Origin: Diphasiastrum complanatum
Taxonomy: Eukaryota > Streptophyta > Lycopodiopsida > Lycopodiales > Lycopodiaceae
Length of the DNA stretch: 64,000 nucleotides
Assembly: GCA_029204225.1 (NCBI GenBank)
Contig: CM055096.1
Location: 35,497,858-35,561,857, forward strand
Reading direction: 5' to 3'
Shown in pieces: positions 1-11,775 of this stretch. Under the pieces are notes generated by a model that was not told the DNA's origin, did no database searches, and saw only the letters and a program-made list of their open reading frames with translations. Positions within the stretch are counted from its first letter, which is position 1. Each line of letters opens with the position of its first letter. The translations under genes and the position numbers were made by a program.

Positions 1-1059
1 TAGTTTGGCGGCTTGATTCCTTCACTTGATATTTGTTAGGCACTTTGGGCATCTGGAATCCGTTAGAAGAATCTTCACCAAAATCTTCTAATATGCCCCC
101 ACTGCAATTTTGGTGACGGTCCCTTGGCACTTGCATATGTCATTGGCATTGGTGTGCATGGCGATGTGAGACCCCGTTGCGAAAGAGGGTGAGAAAGGGG
201 TATAGACAAGAGGGGGAAGAGACTCAGGGAAAAAAAATGGGAGAAAAAATTTTGGCAACAAAAGCAAGCTATAGTGGGGGGAAAACAGAGAAGGTGTATG
301 TACAGATAGAGAACAAAAAACTTAAATAAATAGAGAAAAGAATATATGAAATTGAAAAAGAGAAAATGAATTAACGTAGAAAAACAAGAAAAATAAGATG
401 AGTCTGTTGATACTTTTTTGGACTTTTTTTTTTTTTTTGATGTAAGATACTAGGTGGTTGACGTGCTTCAAGGAGCCTGCTCTATCTATTTGCCCTTCGC
501 ATCTTCGACATCGCAAACTTTCGGTGGGCTTCTGCAACAACGCAAATGAAATGGGTCCACAATGTGTTGTGGATTGCGAGTGTATTGGGCCAAACGTCGG
601 GTGCATATTCGAGGGCGATGGCGGTGGTGTGGCAATGCTTAATGTGCTCTGCGGGGGCGTCGATCAGCTTCTTTGCTCCTGTGGGCTGGTACTCTGGCAT
701 GTACTACTTTACCTGTTGATGTTGTGAAGATGAAGGGATGAATAGAGGTGACGAAGAGGGGGGGTTTGATGCATTTGATCTTAGCTCCAATTGGAAGCAT
801 CGATCTTGCAAAACTTGATAATGGCACAAAGGCCTATTACAAATCGAAGCGGAGGACTTCAAAAAACATTGCAAAAATAGCCGAAATCCTTAACTTGGAT
901 AAAGCCAATAAGGACGACAAAAACAAATATATTCTTATTGGCCTCTGATGCAATCTGATAAATATGAATGAGATCTAAATTAGAGAGAGGGGAAGTCGGG
1001 AAAGACAGAGAAAAATAATAAAAAGTTAATCTAATAAGATATTGAAAAATAAATGGTAA
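1..1059. other. No gene recognised; mixed low-complexity DNA
   Basis: No convincing coding region is visible. The stretch holds purine-rich patches near 180-420, a T-run near 425-440 and short open frames on both strands that overlap each other and match no family I know. It may be the 3' part of the extra ORF region of the gypsy remnant lying to its right on the minus strand, but nothing in the sequence proves this. Confidence 0.4.
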
Positions 1060-1771
1060 ATTATCATCTGGAGTAGTGAAAAACTCTAGAACGGTTGTGA
1101 ACTACTTCTTGATGAATCTCAGCTGGCTTTCAACTACTTTGAGCGCTTGTTCGTCCTCTTGGAGCATGGCGCATAGGATTGCCAGCTCTGTATCTTTGGT
1201 AGTGAGCCTGCATCATGAAGTTTGCACAAGTCCTGGTAAGCCTTGTGCACTTTGGCAGAATGGTTAACTCGGCGTGTCTCCCTTGCAGCTTCTGGGTGGC
1301 TGGCGTTTCTTCTTCTGCCATTACTACCAGTTGATCAAGAGCAGCCTGGATGGCCTCCACCTGCTAGTCTGCTTGTTGGACTTTTAGCTCCAAAACCGTC
1401 TGTCAAGTCATGAAGTTGGCATGGGCTCTCTTCATTTCATTTTGCTCCTTCGAGACATTCTACTACAATTGGCAGACATAATCCTTGAGAGATCTCTCGG
1501 AAAGCATCTGGTGGAGTTGTTGCTGGAGACCCGTTAAGGCGGTCCAGCAACCCAGAGCTTGAGTATCCCAGCTGGCCGATGGCAGTAGAGTTACGATGCG
1601 TGGTGGAAGAGGTGTGGTGACAGAGATGGTGGTGATAGGCGAAATAATGGTGGTAGGGATGGTGGTGGAGATGGTGGTGATAGCGGGGGTGACAATAGGG
1701 GTGGTGAGAGCGGCGATGGTGGAAATGATAGTGGGGGCGAACGAGGAATGAAACCAGTGGAAGAGTGACAA
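1060..1771 (-). pseudogene. Remnant of a Ser/Thr-rich plus coiled-coil ORF downstream of gypsy integrase
   Basis: Read on the minus strand, about 60 residues dominated by Thr, Ile, Ser and Pro are followed by Gln/Glu/Leu-rich segments with heptad-like spacing, for example QVEAIQAALDQLVVM and LQEDEQALKVVESQLRF. Several stops and frame changes interrupt it, so it is not functional. It lies on the same strand as, and 3' of, the gypsy integrase remnant at 2650-3606. The same order (integrase, then Ser/Thr-rich, then coiled coil) occurs at 38-44 kb, which suggests an extra 3' ORF carried by this gypsy lineage. Sequence homology between the two copies is not established because both are low in complexity. 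The function is unknown. Confidence 0.45.
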
Positions 1772-1839
1772 AGAGGGAGGGTGAGGTGGCGATGGCGATA
1801 GTGGTGATAGTGGGAATCTACATACAGGGTTCCGTCGAT

Positions 1840-2560
1840 ACTTTTAACCTACCTAGCTAAGTCTCTATCTAATCCTTATTTGAGACTAGATTATACTAAG
1901 GGGCACATCCTAGTCTAATAGGGTCGATCTGGTACCTCTAATATTAACTAGATCATAGTCCTATCCTAAGTCTAAAATCTACTCTGCCAACTCAATTTCT
2001 ATCTAATCCACATACTATCCTTCTAGGCTAACTAGGGGTAACTACTCCTAACTAATAGGTCGAACACTAGATTGACTAACTATGAAAACCTAATCTAGCC
2101 TAACTTATCTTATCTAATCTATCTAAGGGTCACGGTCAGCAACTACCCTAGTCTATGGGTCTTGATCGGTTATTCTAAAGCTAATCGATCTAAAAATTTA
2201 TTCTAATGGATCAAATTCCTAGATCTAATCAGGTTGATCCTAGTTAGCAGGTCAGGATCATCTAACTTGAAACTAACTAGGCTAGCAAACTTTCTAATCT
2301 AAAACTACCTAGTCGACAACTGACCTAATCAACTAAGTAGTCCTAATCTAATTTAACTATCTGATCTAGCTACCTAATTTTCCTAGCTATTCTAGATTTA
2401 ATTTGAACACTAAGGATCTAACTCCTAACTCCCAAGGATCTAGATATAAACTATCCCTAAGATTTATTTTTTTTCTCTCCCAATTGACAACTATGTAATC
2501 CATCAGTCTAGATAAATTAAACTAAAGGTATCTAGCTACACCTACCTAAGCTAGATAATG
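1840..2560. repeat. CTAA/CTAG-rich quasi-repetitive block
   Basis: About 700 bp is saturated with short variants of CTAA, CTAG and TCTAAT, without a clean repeat period. It lies between the gypsy integrase remnant and its putative extra ORF. It is not the plant telomere repeat, because no TTTAGGG or CCCTAAA arrays occur. Confidence 0.5.
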
Positions 2561-2649
2561 GAGTGTTGATGGTTCATATTGAGCAGAAGAAGACGATGTG
2601 GATGGCAGTTCTGGGACATCCCTGAGCTCAACATTGACGGAGTAGTAGC

Positions 2650-3606
2650 GACACAACTTGCTGCCATTGATGGGCATGTCGAGCAAATTGCCTTATAGGT
2701 CGACGAGAATAACTACACTATTAGGTCAGATCTCTACTACTTTGTACGGTCCTTCTCTCTAAAACTTAAGTTTGCCTTTGTGTGCCATGGCATTGTATAA
2801 GAGGGACAATTCTCTCTTAACGAGGTCCTTGGTCTTGATATTCCAATCGTGCCAGGCCTTCCGTCATTGTTTTCCTACAACTAGGGCGTGAAGCGCTAGC
2901 AAGCGAGTTTCATGAAGTTGAAGAAGATTTTCTAATCTCCTCTTGGTGGATTCCTCTATACTAAGTCATTCGGTGATGGTGACTCTTAGACTTGGAACAA
3001 CAAACTCAACAGGCATCACGGCTTCCTATCCATACACCATTTGAAATGGAGTTTGTCCAGTACTCACTTTGAATGCGATTCTGAAAGCCTATAAAGTTGC
3101 ATGAAGCTTATATTCCCAATCCGATCATGAAGCTTCAACCTGCATCTTCGTGATAATTCCACAGAGGACCTTGTATGACAATTATGCTTGTCCATTGCAA
3201 CGCAGGTAATAGGGTATACTCCTCCTATAGACAACCAAATAATTAGAGGATAATAGGTGAGTGATAGTCTCGTTTAGAAATGTGTTCCACAATCACTCAT
3301 GAGTTCTAGTGGGCACCCAAAATGGACTAAGACGTTCTCATATAGGAATTTGGTAGTGGAGTTGGAATCAACCTTCCTCACAACCTTGGCTTCTACCCAT
3401 TTGGTTAAGTAGTCGGTGGCTATGATAATATATCGAGCTTGGGAGTCACGGGTAGCTGGACGAATAGGGCCGACATAGTCTAGGCCCCATTTCTCAAATG
3501 GAATTTCAGTCAGTATAGGTCGTAATGACATTCTATCTTTTCCTTGGGTTTGGTTGAACTGTTGGCACACGTCACACCTCTTAACTTGATAGTGGGTTGG
3601 AAGCAA
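2650..3606 (-). pseudogene. Ty3/gypsy integrase remnant (element S)
   Basis: The minus-strand translation shows the end of the integrase zinc finger (CDVCQQF), then the catalytic core with LDYVGPI, ATDYLTKWVEA and a damaged second-aspartate motif (MSDCGTHF). Further left, with frame breaks, come SSDWEYKLHA, TGQTPFQMVYG, RKAWHD and the KGKLKF..GPYKV C-terminal motif. Integrase inserts retroelement cDNA into chromosomal DNA. The ATDYLTKWVEA style and close likeness to element Q at 43-44 kb place it in the same Tat/Athila-like branch. RT and upstream domains are missing: the right side ends in non-coding DNA before a copia LTR. Multiple stops make it a pseudogene. Confidence 0.85.
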
Positions 3607-3706
3607 TTTTGAGTGATTCTTTCCATTTGTCTACATTTGTTTTGATTGTTTTGAGGTTCTATCAATGTGTATCTTATTTTTAGGTTGGAGTCCGTACTCA
3701 GACAAT

Positions 3707-3724
3707 GTTTCACACGTGTGAAAC
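3707..3724. promoter_or_regulatory. Perfect 18-bp palindrome containing a G-box
   Basis: GTTTCACACGTGTGAAAC is a perfect inverted repeat centred on CACGTG. Very similar CACACGTGTG cores recur in copia LTRs in this window, including both LTRs of copia A. It probably marks the remnant of an LTR here. Binding by bZIP or bHLH factors is an inference from the G-box core. Confidence 0.45.
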
Positions 3725-3944
3725 CATAAAGTACACTTACCTTCAATTAATGATTGTTCTTGTTAGAATTTTGTGTCTAGAATTGATCTAGATTGATCTT
3801 AATCTGAAGTAGATTGATAGATCAAGTAATCTGACAACCAATCCCTCTTGAGGATCAGATTAGGATCCACTCTTGGTCGTTTTTGTACTTTTTCCACATT
3901 CACTATGGAGGGAAACGAAAGTTTGAACTTAGGTTCGGACCTGT

Positions 3945-3951
3945 TATAAAA
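3945..3951 (+). promoter_or_regulatory. TATA box of the copia R LTR
   Basis: TATAAAA lies about 30 bp upstream of the TC tract, at a plausible U3/R position within the LTR. There is no experimental or comparative support here. Confidence 0.45.
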
Positions 3952-3976
3952 GGATGTAAGTCATGGAAAGAGGAGT

Positions 3977-4121
<145 letters not shown>

Positions 4122-4447
4122 TTATTCATGCTTATACATTGTTCTCTTGGGTTCTACTATCCATTGGTGAAATATACTAGTGATATCTTGCAAGTTTGTG
4201 TGTAGAATATTTTTTAAATGCTATTTTCAGATCCACACATGTGAAATATAATAGCTTATTATTTTTGTACGAAAAGAAACTTTATTTTATGTTGTGATTC
4301 ATGCTTGATCAAGATCTATTAGAGTTTGCATCTCATTCATAGTGTAGATGTTGGTTTTTCTCCATTGGCAAGATTGGTGAGTTGTTGTCTTTCTAATACA
4401 AGATCATTTTGTAGATTTGGATTTTAATTGATCTGAAATCTTTCACA

Positions 4448-4459
4448 TGGTATCAGAGC
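4448..4459 (+). other. Primer binding site (tRNA-iMet type) of copia R
   Basis: TGGTATCAGAGC is complementary to the 3' end of plant initiator Met tRNA and starts immediately after the LTR terminal CA. It would prime minus-strand cDNA synthesis. Sequence 4460-4859 is the remaining untranslated leader, cut by the LTR starting at 4860. Confidence 0.85.
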
Positions 4460-4859
4460 TTGCATTTCAGGTTATGAAGGAAGCATTCACATCTATCAAT
4501 AATTTGGGAAAGATATCAATGCTAGAGCATGCTAGATTGAATTCTAATCCAAAATCGAGTTTCTTGCACATGTGGATTGGATCTTTTGTGGATCAAAACT
4601 CAAAATAGGTTTATATTTTTGATAAATTCCAATTTCACAACATACTTACTAGATTTGGATGATTTTTAGAGCATTTGAAAAGCTTAAGCGGTGGCTACAA
4701 GATTGCATATCATGTTTTAGACAATTGCATGTAGAAATTGAAAAAATCAATTTTTTATGATTTTCTCAAAACCTTAATTTTTATTGGATCTCTAGATTGT
4801 GAGGTTAATGAACTTCATTTGAGTGTGTTTCAATCTTAGGAAGTGGCAAGAGGCATTAG

Positions 4860-6326
4860 TGTCGGAAATAGGATAGATAATAGCAGCGGAAACTTCCTAT
4901 TTCAAGTGCATGACTACGCCTATCAAAAATTGAACAAAGCAGTAGTGATGGAAATCACGTTCAATCTTTAGCAACTAACTTTGAGATCACTAGATACTAA
5001 GTGATTACGTAGCCAAACATGAAGTATTAAATTCTTAGACAATTTCTATCAGTTACAAAAAAAATATAGAGATGCATGCATTTTGACATATACTGAACGC
5101 AACAACAAGATAGTATTGATTCAGAAAAACAAAATCAGATGCTAAAACAATAGCGGATAGAAACCGCACACTCTAAGCTGTCTCTGAGTAACTGAGAATA
5201 AGTCCGATAATAAGCAGCTATGCTGATAAGCAATAGCGCAATAGCAATTCTAAAATAAATCTCTAAAAGACTGAGTTAGAATGCTCAAGACATTAGAGGA
5301 AGTTTGAGCTCAAAAAGGGCTGCATATGAATTCGTGCCAAGATCTATTTTGCATTTTGTCACTATTTTTAACCAATATTTTTGAATCGCTATAACTTTTC
5401 AATAGTAGCTCAAAAGTATAACATATAATATATCATTGGAAAGCGCTCGTCGAGCGCTTTCCAAGCACCAATTTTCGTCACATTTTGATATGGCAATCAA
5501 AAGTTATGTCATTTTTAGTGTAGACTCAAAATGTGACTCAAAGAAGTAACGTTACTTAAAGCCACTATGTCAAGAAACTATTGGGCCACATGTACAAAAG
5601 AAGTGAATAAAAAATGAAAAAGGAATATTGACAAAAGGTCCTTTTTGTGTTTAAACTTCCTCTAATGGAGTTCAAGCTTAAAAGCTTGATAGAGAGCTAA
5701 CTACAATACTTGTTGAACTTGATCTCTTTGATCATTTTCGTAATTTTTAAATGTATGAATATGAATAGCTACATACACTAAGCAATTAGGTCGTCAATTG
5801 CAATTGCCAATTGACTGACATCCACTGGCATCCATCCGGTTCCTTGTCATTGATTGCTGATAAGCGACGAAAATTGGCCGTAAATTGTATGTCTACGTAA
5901 ATGAACTAGACTGTCACTTCTGCAGAAATGAACCAAAACAGCCACAGGCGACACTGTCACAAAAAGACAACAATGTCAGGATTTTGCGAAAAACCCGACG
6001 CTGCCTTAAAAACGCATGTAGGGTTGTCTCACACTTTGCCAGAGTCATTTCTTGAACATTTGAGGCACTTAGAAAAATGTGACTCTGTATTTTTACTCAT
6101 AATTCTTGTCAGGTGAAAAATGCGAAAAAGACGACACTGCATTTTTACAGGAGATTCCTAATAGACGAAAAATGTGACACTGTTGTCAACTCCATGTATT
6201 TCTGAAGACTGTGTAAAAACACTTGTAGTTTTGCAGACTGTATAAAAACACATAAACATCAGCGAAATTGGATAAACAATAGATGAAACTGATTAGTCGA
6301 TTAGTAAGAAGGAGAATAATCCAACA
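4860..6326 (-). mobile_element. Long LTR (about 1.47 kb), 3' LTR of minus-strand copia L
   Basis: On the plus strand the ends are TGTCGGA...TCCAACA, a 7-bp near-perfect terminal inverted repeat. The right end abuts a reverse-complement polypurine tract and then copia RNase H sequence on the minus strand, so this is a 3' LTR. It is inserted in the leader of copia R. A 29-bp perfect palindrome lies at 5436-5464. Part of this LTR (about 5290-5560) is similar in inverted orientation to 27.7-28.1 kb. Confidence 0.7.
5436..5464. repeat. 29-bp perfect palindrome
   Basis: Two 14-bp arms (TTGGAAAGCGCTCG and its complement) flank a single T. It could form a strong hairpin in LTR RNA or single-stranded cDNA. 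The related copy near 27.9 kb keeps only a decayed version. Confidence 0.85.
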
Positions 6327-6338
6327 CTCCCCCTTAAT
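6327..6338 (-). other. Polypurine tract of copia L
   Basis: The minus-strand sequence is ATTAAGGGGGAG, immediately 5' of the LTR terminus TGTTGGA. This is the usual primer for plus-strand DNA synthesis in LTR retrotransposons. Confidence 0.7.
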
Positions 6339-7843
6339 CTGAATCTTTGAATGCCTTGACCTTCAAACTTAGTTCTACATAGAATCTTCTGTGTGCTTCC
6401 AAACTTAATGCTTTGGTAAAAATATTTGCTGTCATATCTTGCGTTCTACAGTACTACAATCTGACCTCTTTGTTGAGAATTTTGCTTCTGACGAAATGAT
6501 ACTTTCAGTTCAATGTGCTTACTCCTAGAATGAAATCTAGGGTTGGCTGATAAAGCGATGGATCTTGATTATCACAAAATAATGTCGTCGGAGCATATTG
6601 ATTTAAATCGATATCTGAGGGTAAGTTTCTCAACCAAATTGTTTCCTTTGTATCTTGAGAGACTGCAATATACTCTGATTCAGTGGAAGATAGAGCTATT
6701 GAAGATTGCTTGCGACTGTTCCAGGAAATTGGACCATTGTTGAGGAAGAATGTAAATTTAGAAGTAGATTTATGAGTGTCTACATCTCCTACCCAACTGG
6801 ATCAGTATAACCACTGAGTAAATTGAGTTTGTCATTGCCGACTGCTCCATAACAAATGCAAAAATCCATAGTAGCTCAAAGATATCTCATGACTCTGATA
6901 AGAGCCTTCCAATGTGTTACACCAGGATTAGTCATAAATTGACTAAGAGAGCTAACTGCAAAAATTGTCTGGCCTGGTACAGATCATGGCATGCATAAGA
7001 GATCTTGTAATAGAATGGTAAGGATACTCACGCGTCTGCTACTTCTCATGAATTGTTTGGGGACACTGGTCCTTTGACAATTGAGACCTGGCTACATTAG
7101 TGAGAGAGCTAACTTGCAATTTATCAGATTATATCTGACTAACATGTTGTAGATGTACCTCTATTGTGTAATGTAGAACAACTTTTGTTTTGTCTCTGTG
7201 GATTTGTATACCAAGGTAGAAATGAGCTTTGCCCATATCGGTCATGTCGAATTCGCAAGATAGCATTGTCTTGGCCTCTTTTATTAGATCGGCACTGTTC
7301 TTGAAAAGCAATGTATCATCCACATATAAAGTGATAATGATAAAAGACTACTGCACTGCTTTGAAGTAAACATTTGAATCTGAAGAGCTAGGTGTTGATC
7401 ATTTCAATCATACTATAGTTGCCAAACTACAACATCATCATCTTCTGATTTGTCGTTGATATGTTGTTCATCAAGAGTAGAAGAGCTTGGACCTTCAATG
7501 AGAATAGTCGAGTGTGAAACTGGAAAGTTCAATGTGTCAAGAGAATCTGACAGGTTGGCTACATGGGGACTGCCTTTTCCTTTGAGGTCTTGAAATTGAT
7601 CTTCGATGAAGATGACATCCCGGCTAGTGAATATCTTCGACTTGATGGGATCGAACAACTTGTAGGCATGATCTGAAATAGTGTAGCTGATGAAAACACA
7701 TTTGATACTCTAGAAGTCGAGCTTCTTCTTGAGATCACGAGGTATCTGTGCAAAAGCAGTACATTCAGAAACTCGTAGGTTTGATAAAGAAGGTTTGGTA
7801 CATGTCCAAACTTCGAATGGTGTTTTGTTTGAGAGGCCTTTAG
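6339..7843 (-). pseudogene. Ty1/copia pol remnant (element L), internally deleted
   Basis: From right to left on the minus strand come the integrase C-terminal region (FTSRDVIFIEDQF at about 7600) and the hinge, then a direct jump to late reverse transcriptase (YVDDTLLFK at about 7310, FDMTDMGKAHFYLGIQ). RNase H tail sequence with KHIELKVSF near 6510 follows, ending at the polypurine tract. Most of RT between hinge and YVDD is missing, with the junction near 7395-7410. Frames break several times. Gag, protease and the integrase core are absent, because the right end is cut at about 7843. The style is Tnt1-like. Not functional. Confidence 0.8.
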
Positions 7844-8094
7844 TAGGATTTTACAAGTAAAAAGGAGAAAGTTCTCCAAATCCAAGGTAGGGGCCTCCAA
7901 ATGTCCTCAGAAGCAACCTACAAGCTCCAAGATACTTCTCCAACTCCAAGCTAGGATGCCTCCACCTACAAGTAAGGATCTGCAAGCCTCCAAGGATCTC
8001 TCCTCCACATGTGTCCCTACTCTTAAACACAAAGGAAGATAACAAGCTGGCCTCAAGTATTCACCACCCAACCATAGCTAGATCCAAGCTGCAA
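7844..8094. other. Unassigned spacer between two retroelement fragments
   Basis: This short stretch with repeated CTCCAA motifs separates copia L from gypsy E. A 64-codon minus-strand frame (7851-8045) crosses it but shows no recognisable domain. Confidence 0.4.
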
Positions 8095-9706
8095 TCGTCT
8101 AATTGGACCTTTCCGTTTGATCGTCTGATTCTGGATGATCTGTAGAACTCATACTTAAAGTTGTTTCCAACTTTTCAAATACTGCTTGCCAAAAATTTCA
8201 AGTGAATTTTGGGCCGCGGTCATTGACAATATCGCAAGGCAGCCCGTATAGTCGAAAAAACTTCTCAACAAACAGTTGAGCTAGTTCTGAAGCTTTAACA
8301 ATAGTTTTTGTTGGGATAAATTGAGCAAACTTCGTAAGTCTATCAACAATGACCCAAACCGAATCGTGGCCCTTCCTTGTACATGGAAGCCTGACCACAA
8401 AATCTATAGATATACTTTTCCACTTTCCGGTAGGAATATCTAAAGGATGTAATAGGCCACTAGCTTTTAGCCTTTCTGCTTTATTTAACTGGCACTTAGT
8501 ACATTTAAGTATGTAGGCCTCTACCTGACTTTTCATTTTAGGCCACCAAAATTGCCTTCGAACTAAGTCAAGTGTTGCTTGTATACCCGGATGTCCTGCA
8601 CATGGACTATCATGACACTCATACAAGATTTGGGCCCTTACTTTGTCATTCTTTGGTACACACACCTTTCCCTTATGAAACAAAATCTTGTTTCGAATTA
8701 GGAAATCAATTTCAGTCTTTCCTTGATTCAAGGAATCTTGCAAACTTGAATTGACCCTTGAAAGTACTTGTTGCCAATGCTTTCCAAAATAAGGATCAGA
8801 CTCATAAAGTCCTTGAAGAGATTGAAACAACCCCGGTTCTATAATAGTAAAGCTCAACTCAACTGATTAATAACCGATAACCTACTCAAAGCATTCGCTA
8901 GAGTATTTTGACTTCCTTTATAGTAACGTATAGAAAAGTCAAAGATTTGGAGCACTTCAGCCCATTTAGCTTGTCTCCCCTTTAAATCTGTAATATCACA
9001 AAAATATCGAAGAGTCTGATGATCCATCAAAACTTCAAATCTAGCTCCATATAAATAATGTCGTCAAATTTTCAAGGAATAAACAATTGCTAATAGTTCA
9101 TTCTCATAGGTACAATACCTAGACTGAACAGGATTGAGTTTCTTGCTTTCATAAGCCACAGGATGTCCATCCTGTCTCAAAACAATTCCAATAGCATAAT
9201 CACTGGCATCGGTCCTAACTACAAAAGCCTTATTAGGATCGCCAATGATTAGTATTGGTGCCGAAGTGACACTTTTCTTAAGCAACTCAAAACAAGTATT
9301 CATATCCTCTGTCCACACCACTAGTGGACTCTTAGCCCTCCGGCTTAGCTTCTTATAGCATTTCAAGGCCTGGGTAAGGGGAAATGCCAATCGAGCAAAT
9401 TGGGGAATATGCCGACAGAAAAATCCAACAAACTCCAAGAAAGACTTGATTTCCTGAACTGTGGTGAGAATTGGCCAATCAATAACCCTCTAGATACAAT
9501 CTGGCTCAATCTCCACTCCTCGTTCGGAGATCTTATGCCCCAAGTAGGACAATTTCTTAGCAAAAAAAGCACATTTAGACTCCTTGGCAAAGAGCTTTTC
9601 TCTTCTTAGGGCATCCAAGACAATCCGAAGATGCTCTTTATGTTCTGCCAAAGTCTTACTGAACACTAGGATATCATCTAAGAATACCACTACGAATCTT
9701 CCCAAA
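8095..9706 (-). pseudogene. Ty3/gypsy pol fragment, chromovirus-like (element E)
   Basis: On the minus strand the frame runs from the RT active site FVVVFLDDILVF (about 9690) through RT thumb, the connection LSYLGHKISERGVEI and RNase H (VVRTDASDYAIGIVLRQDG). Next is the integrase zinc finger (H..H with CTKCQLNKA), then core motifs IDFVVRLP and DRLTKFAQF and the DRGPKF region, ending near HPESDDQTE. Several in-frame stops (for example near 9062 and 8196) and truncation at both ends make it non-functional. The integrase wording is typical of chromoviruses, so this is a different gypsy branch from elements S and Q. The right end is fused directly to copia B RNase H. Confidence 0.85.
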
Positions 9707-11775
9707 TATGGTCTGAAGCAAGAGCCTGGGCCGAGATGTTATCACACTTGATCATTGGTAGGTCATCTTCCTTGATGCACTTTAGCTGCATTAGTAACCT
9801 CTTGATCCAGAGCACCTCTTTGGTAGTTGTAGTGAGTGCTTTGTACTCGGCCTCACATGAAGAGAGGATATAGTATCTTGCTTTTTGGAAAGCCAAGATA
9901 TTAGATTGCCTCCAAGAAAGATAGTGTATGCACTAATAGACTTTCGATCCATCTTGTCACTTGCAAAGTCCGAATCCGAGTAGCCAACAATGGATAGATC
10001 TTCACTTTTATAGAGCAGACCATAATCATAAGATGAAGATACATATCTTAGAATCCTCTTGGCCATCTTCCAATGATGGATCTTAGGATCTTGCATAAAC
10101 TGACTCAATTTGTGCACACAAAAACTTAGATCGGGCCTAGTAATGGTAAGCCAAATCAAGGAGCCTACAAGACTCCTAAAAAGTGTGATGTCCTCAAAGG
10201 GTCTTTCATCACCCTTATTAGGATCTTTTACAATTTGCTCCATTGGAGTATCTATGCTCTTAGAATCTTCCATATGGAATTTTTTCAACATAGAGTCAGC
10301 ATATCTAGATTGACATATAAAGACATGATTTTCATAAAAATCAATTTCTAGGCCTAGGATGTAATGTATCTCTCCTAGATCTTGCATTTTAAACTCACAT
10401 CCAAGTGCTAGCTTAGTTTCATCAACTAGCTTGATACAACTTCCACAAAGAATAATGTCATCAACATAAATTAGAAGAATGACAATATTGTTATCAACAA
10501 ACTTTAGATACATGGAAGAATCATAGTCACTAAGAGTAAATCCTAGTGAGATAAGAAAAGAATTAAGTCTTGAATACCATGATCTTGGTGCTTGCTTGAG
10601 TCCATAAAGACTTTTGATGATGAATCCTTGAGGTTGTTCCATATAGATCTCCTCCTCAAGATAACCATTTAGAAAAGCATTGGATACATCTAATTGGAAC
10701 ACCTTCCACTTGAAGAAACAAGCAAGAGAAATAAGAATTCTTATTGTCACCATCTTTGCAACGGGTGCAAAGGTCTCCTCATAATCAAGGCCATGGATTT
10801 GAGCAAATCCTTTGGCACATAATCTTGCTTTATGCTTGTTGATGGTGCCATCATGATTGAACTTGATCTGAAATACCCACTTGCAACCTATCACATGCTT
10901 GTTGGATGGAGGATCCAGAAGCTCCCAAGTATTGTTGGTGATCAATGCATCATACTCTTGCTTCATGGCATCATACCACTCCTTGGTATTGAGTGCCTCT
11001 TGTACATTCTTTGGCTCTTCATGAGAGACATAGAAAACATAATTAGTGGAATCAAGATCCACTTGTTTGCCTTTGTCAACATATGAGAGCCTCTTAGGCT
11101 CGGATCTATCTCTCATGGATCTTCTTGGTGAGAAAATCCGAGGAGAGTCTTCTTCAAATCTCGACCCCATCACATCATGATTGTCTTCAAAATCAATAAT
11201 TGGTGATGCATCCATAGACTTCTTCAAAAGATGAGTGTTGATCTTCATGAAAGACAACATCTCTACTTTCATTAACTTGAGAAGTAGAGAGTATAAAGAC
11301 TCTATAGGCCTTCTTGGTGGATGAGTATCCAACCATGATCCCTTTGCATGCACTAGGATCTTCCTTCTTCCTTGTTTCCAAGGGAATATGGACAAAGCAT
11401 ATGCATCCAAAAACTCTAAGGTGATCAACCTTAGGCTTCTTCAAATATAAGATTTCATATGGTGACTTTCCTCCAAGAGCTATATGTGGGAGCCTATTGC
11501 AAAGATAATTTGCACAATTAATGGCTTCTCCCCAAAAATCTTTGGGCAAAGATGCCTCAATTCTCATAGATTTTGCACATTCACATAGAGATTTATTCTT
11601 TCTCTCGGCCACTCCATTTTGAGATGGAGAGTAGGCACAAGAGAACTCTCTTTTGATGCCTTCAAGCTCACAAAAATCTTGAAATTTATTGGGGATATAT
11701 TCACCACCTCCATCACTTCTAAGAGCTTTAATCTTTAATGGGAATTGCTTCTCTACATAAGCTTTGAGTGAAGAA
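9707..11775 (-). pseudogene. Ty1/copia pol (element B): integrase, RT and partial RNase H, gag to integrase core deleted
   Basis: Integrase core (ALRSDGGGEYI, SQNGVAERKN) is followed by the hinge, reverse transcriptase (VFQLDVSNAFLNG, LIYVDDIIL near 10460) and RNase H (GYSDSDFAS, SSCEAEYKAL, CDNISAQALAS), ending at a junction with gypsy E near 9707. Compared with the sister copy B', a deletion of about 1.7 kb joins the leader just before gag to the middle of integrase at a TTTGA microhomology (about 11774). A 14-bp deletion near 11225 and another frame change near 9865 break the frame. RT catalytic aspartates are present, but the element cannot be autonomous. Confidence 0.85.

Noticed and set aside
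1840-2560. Degenerate telomere repeat
   Set aside because: CTAA-rich, but no TTTAGGG/CCCTAAA tandem runs and no fixed 7-bp period.
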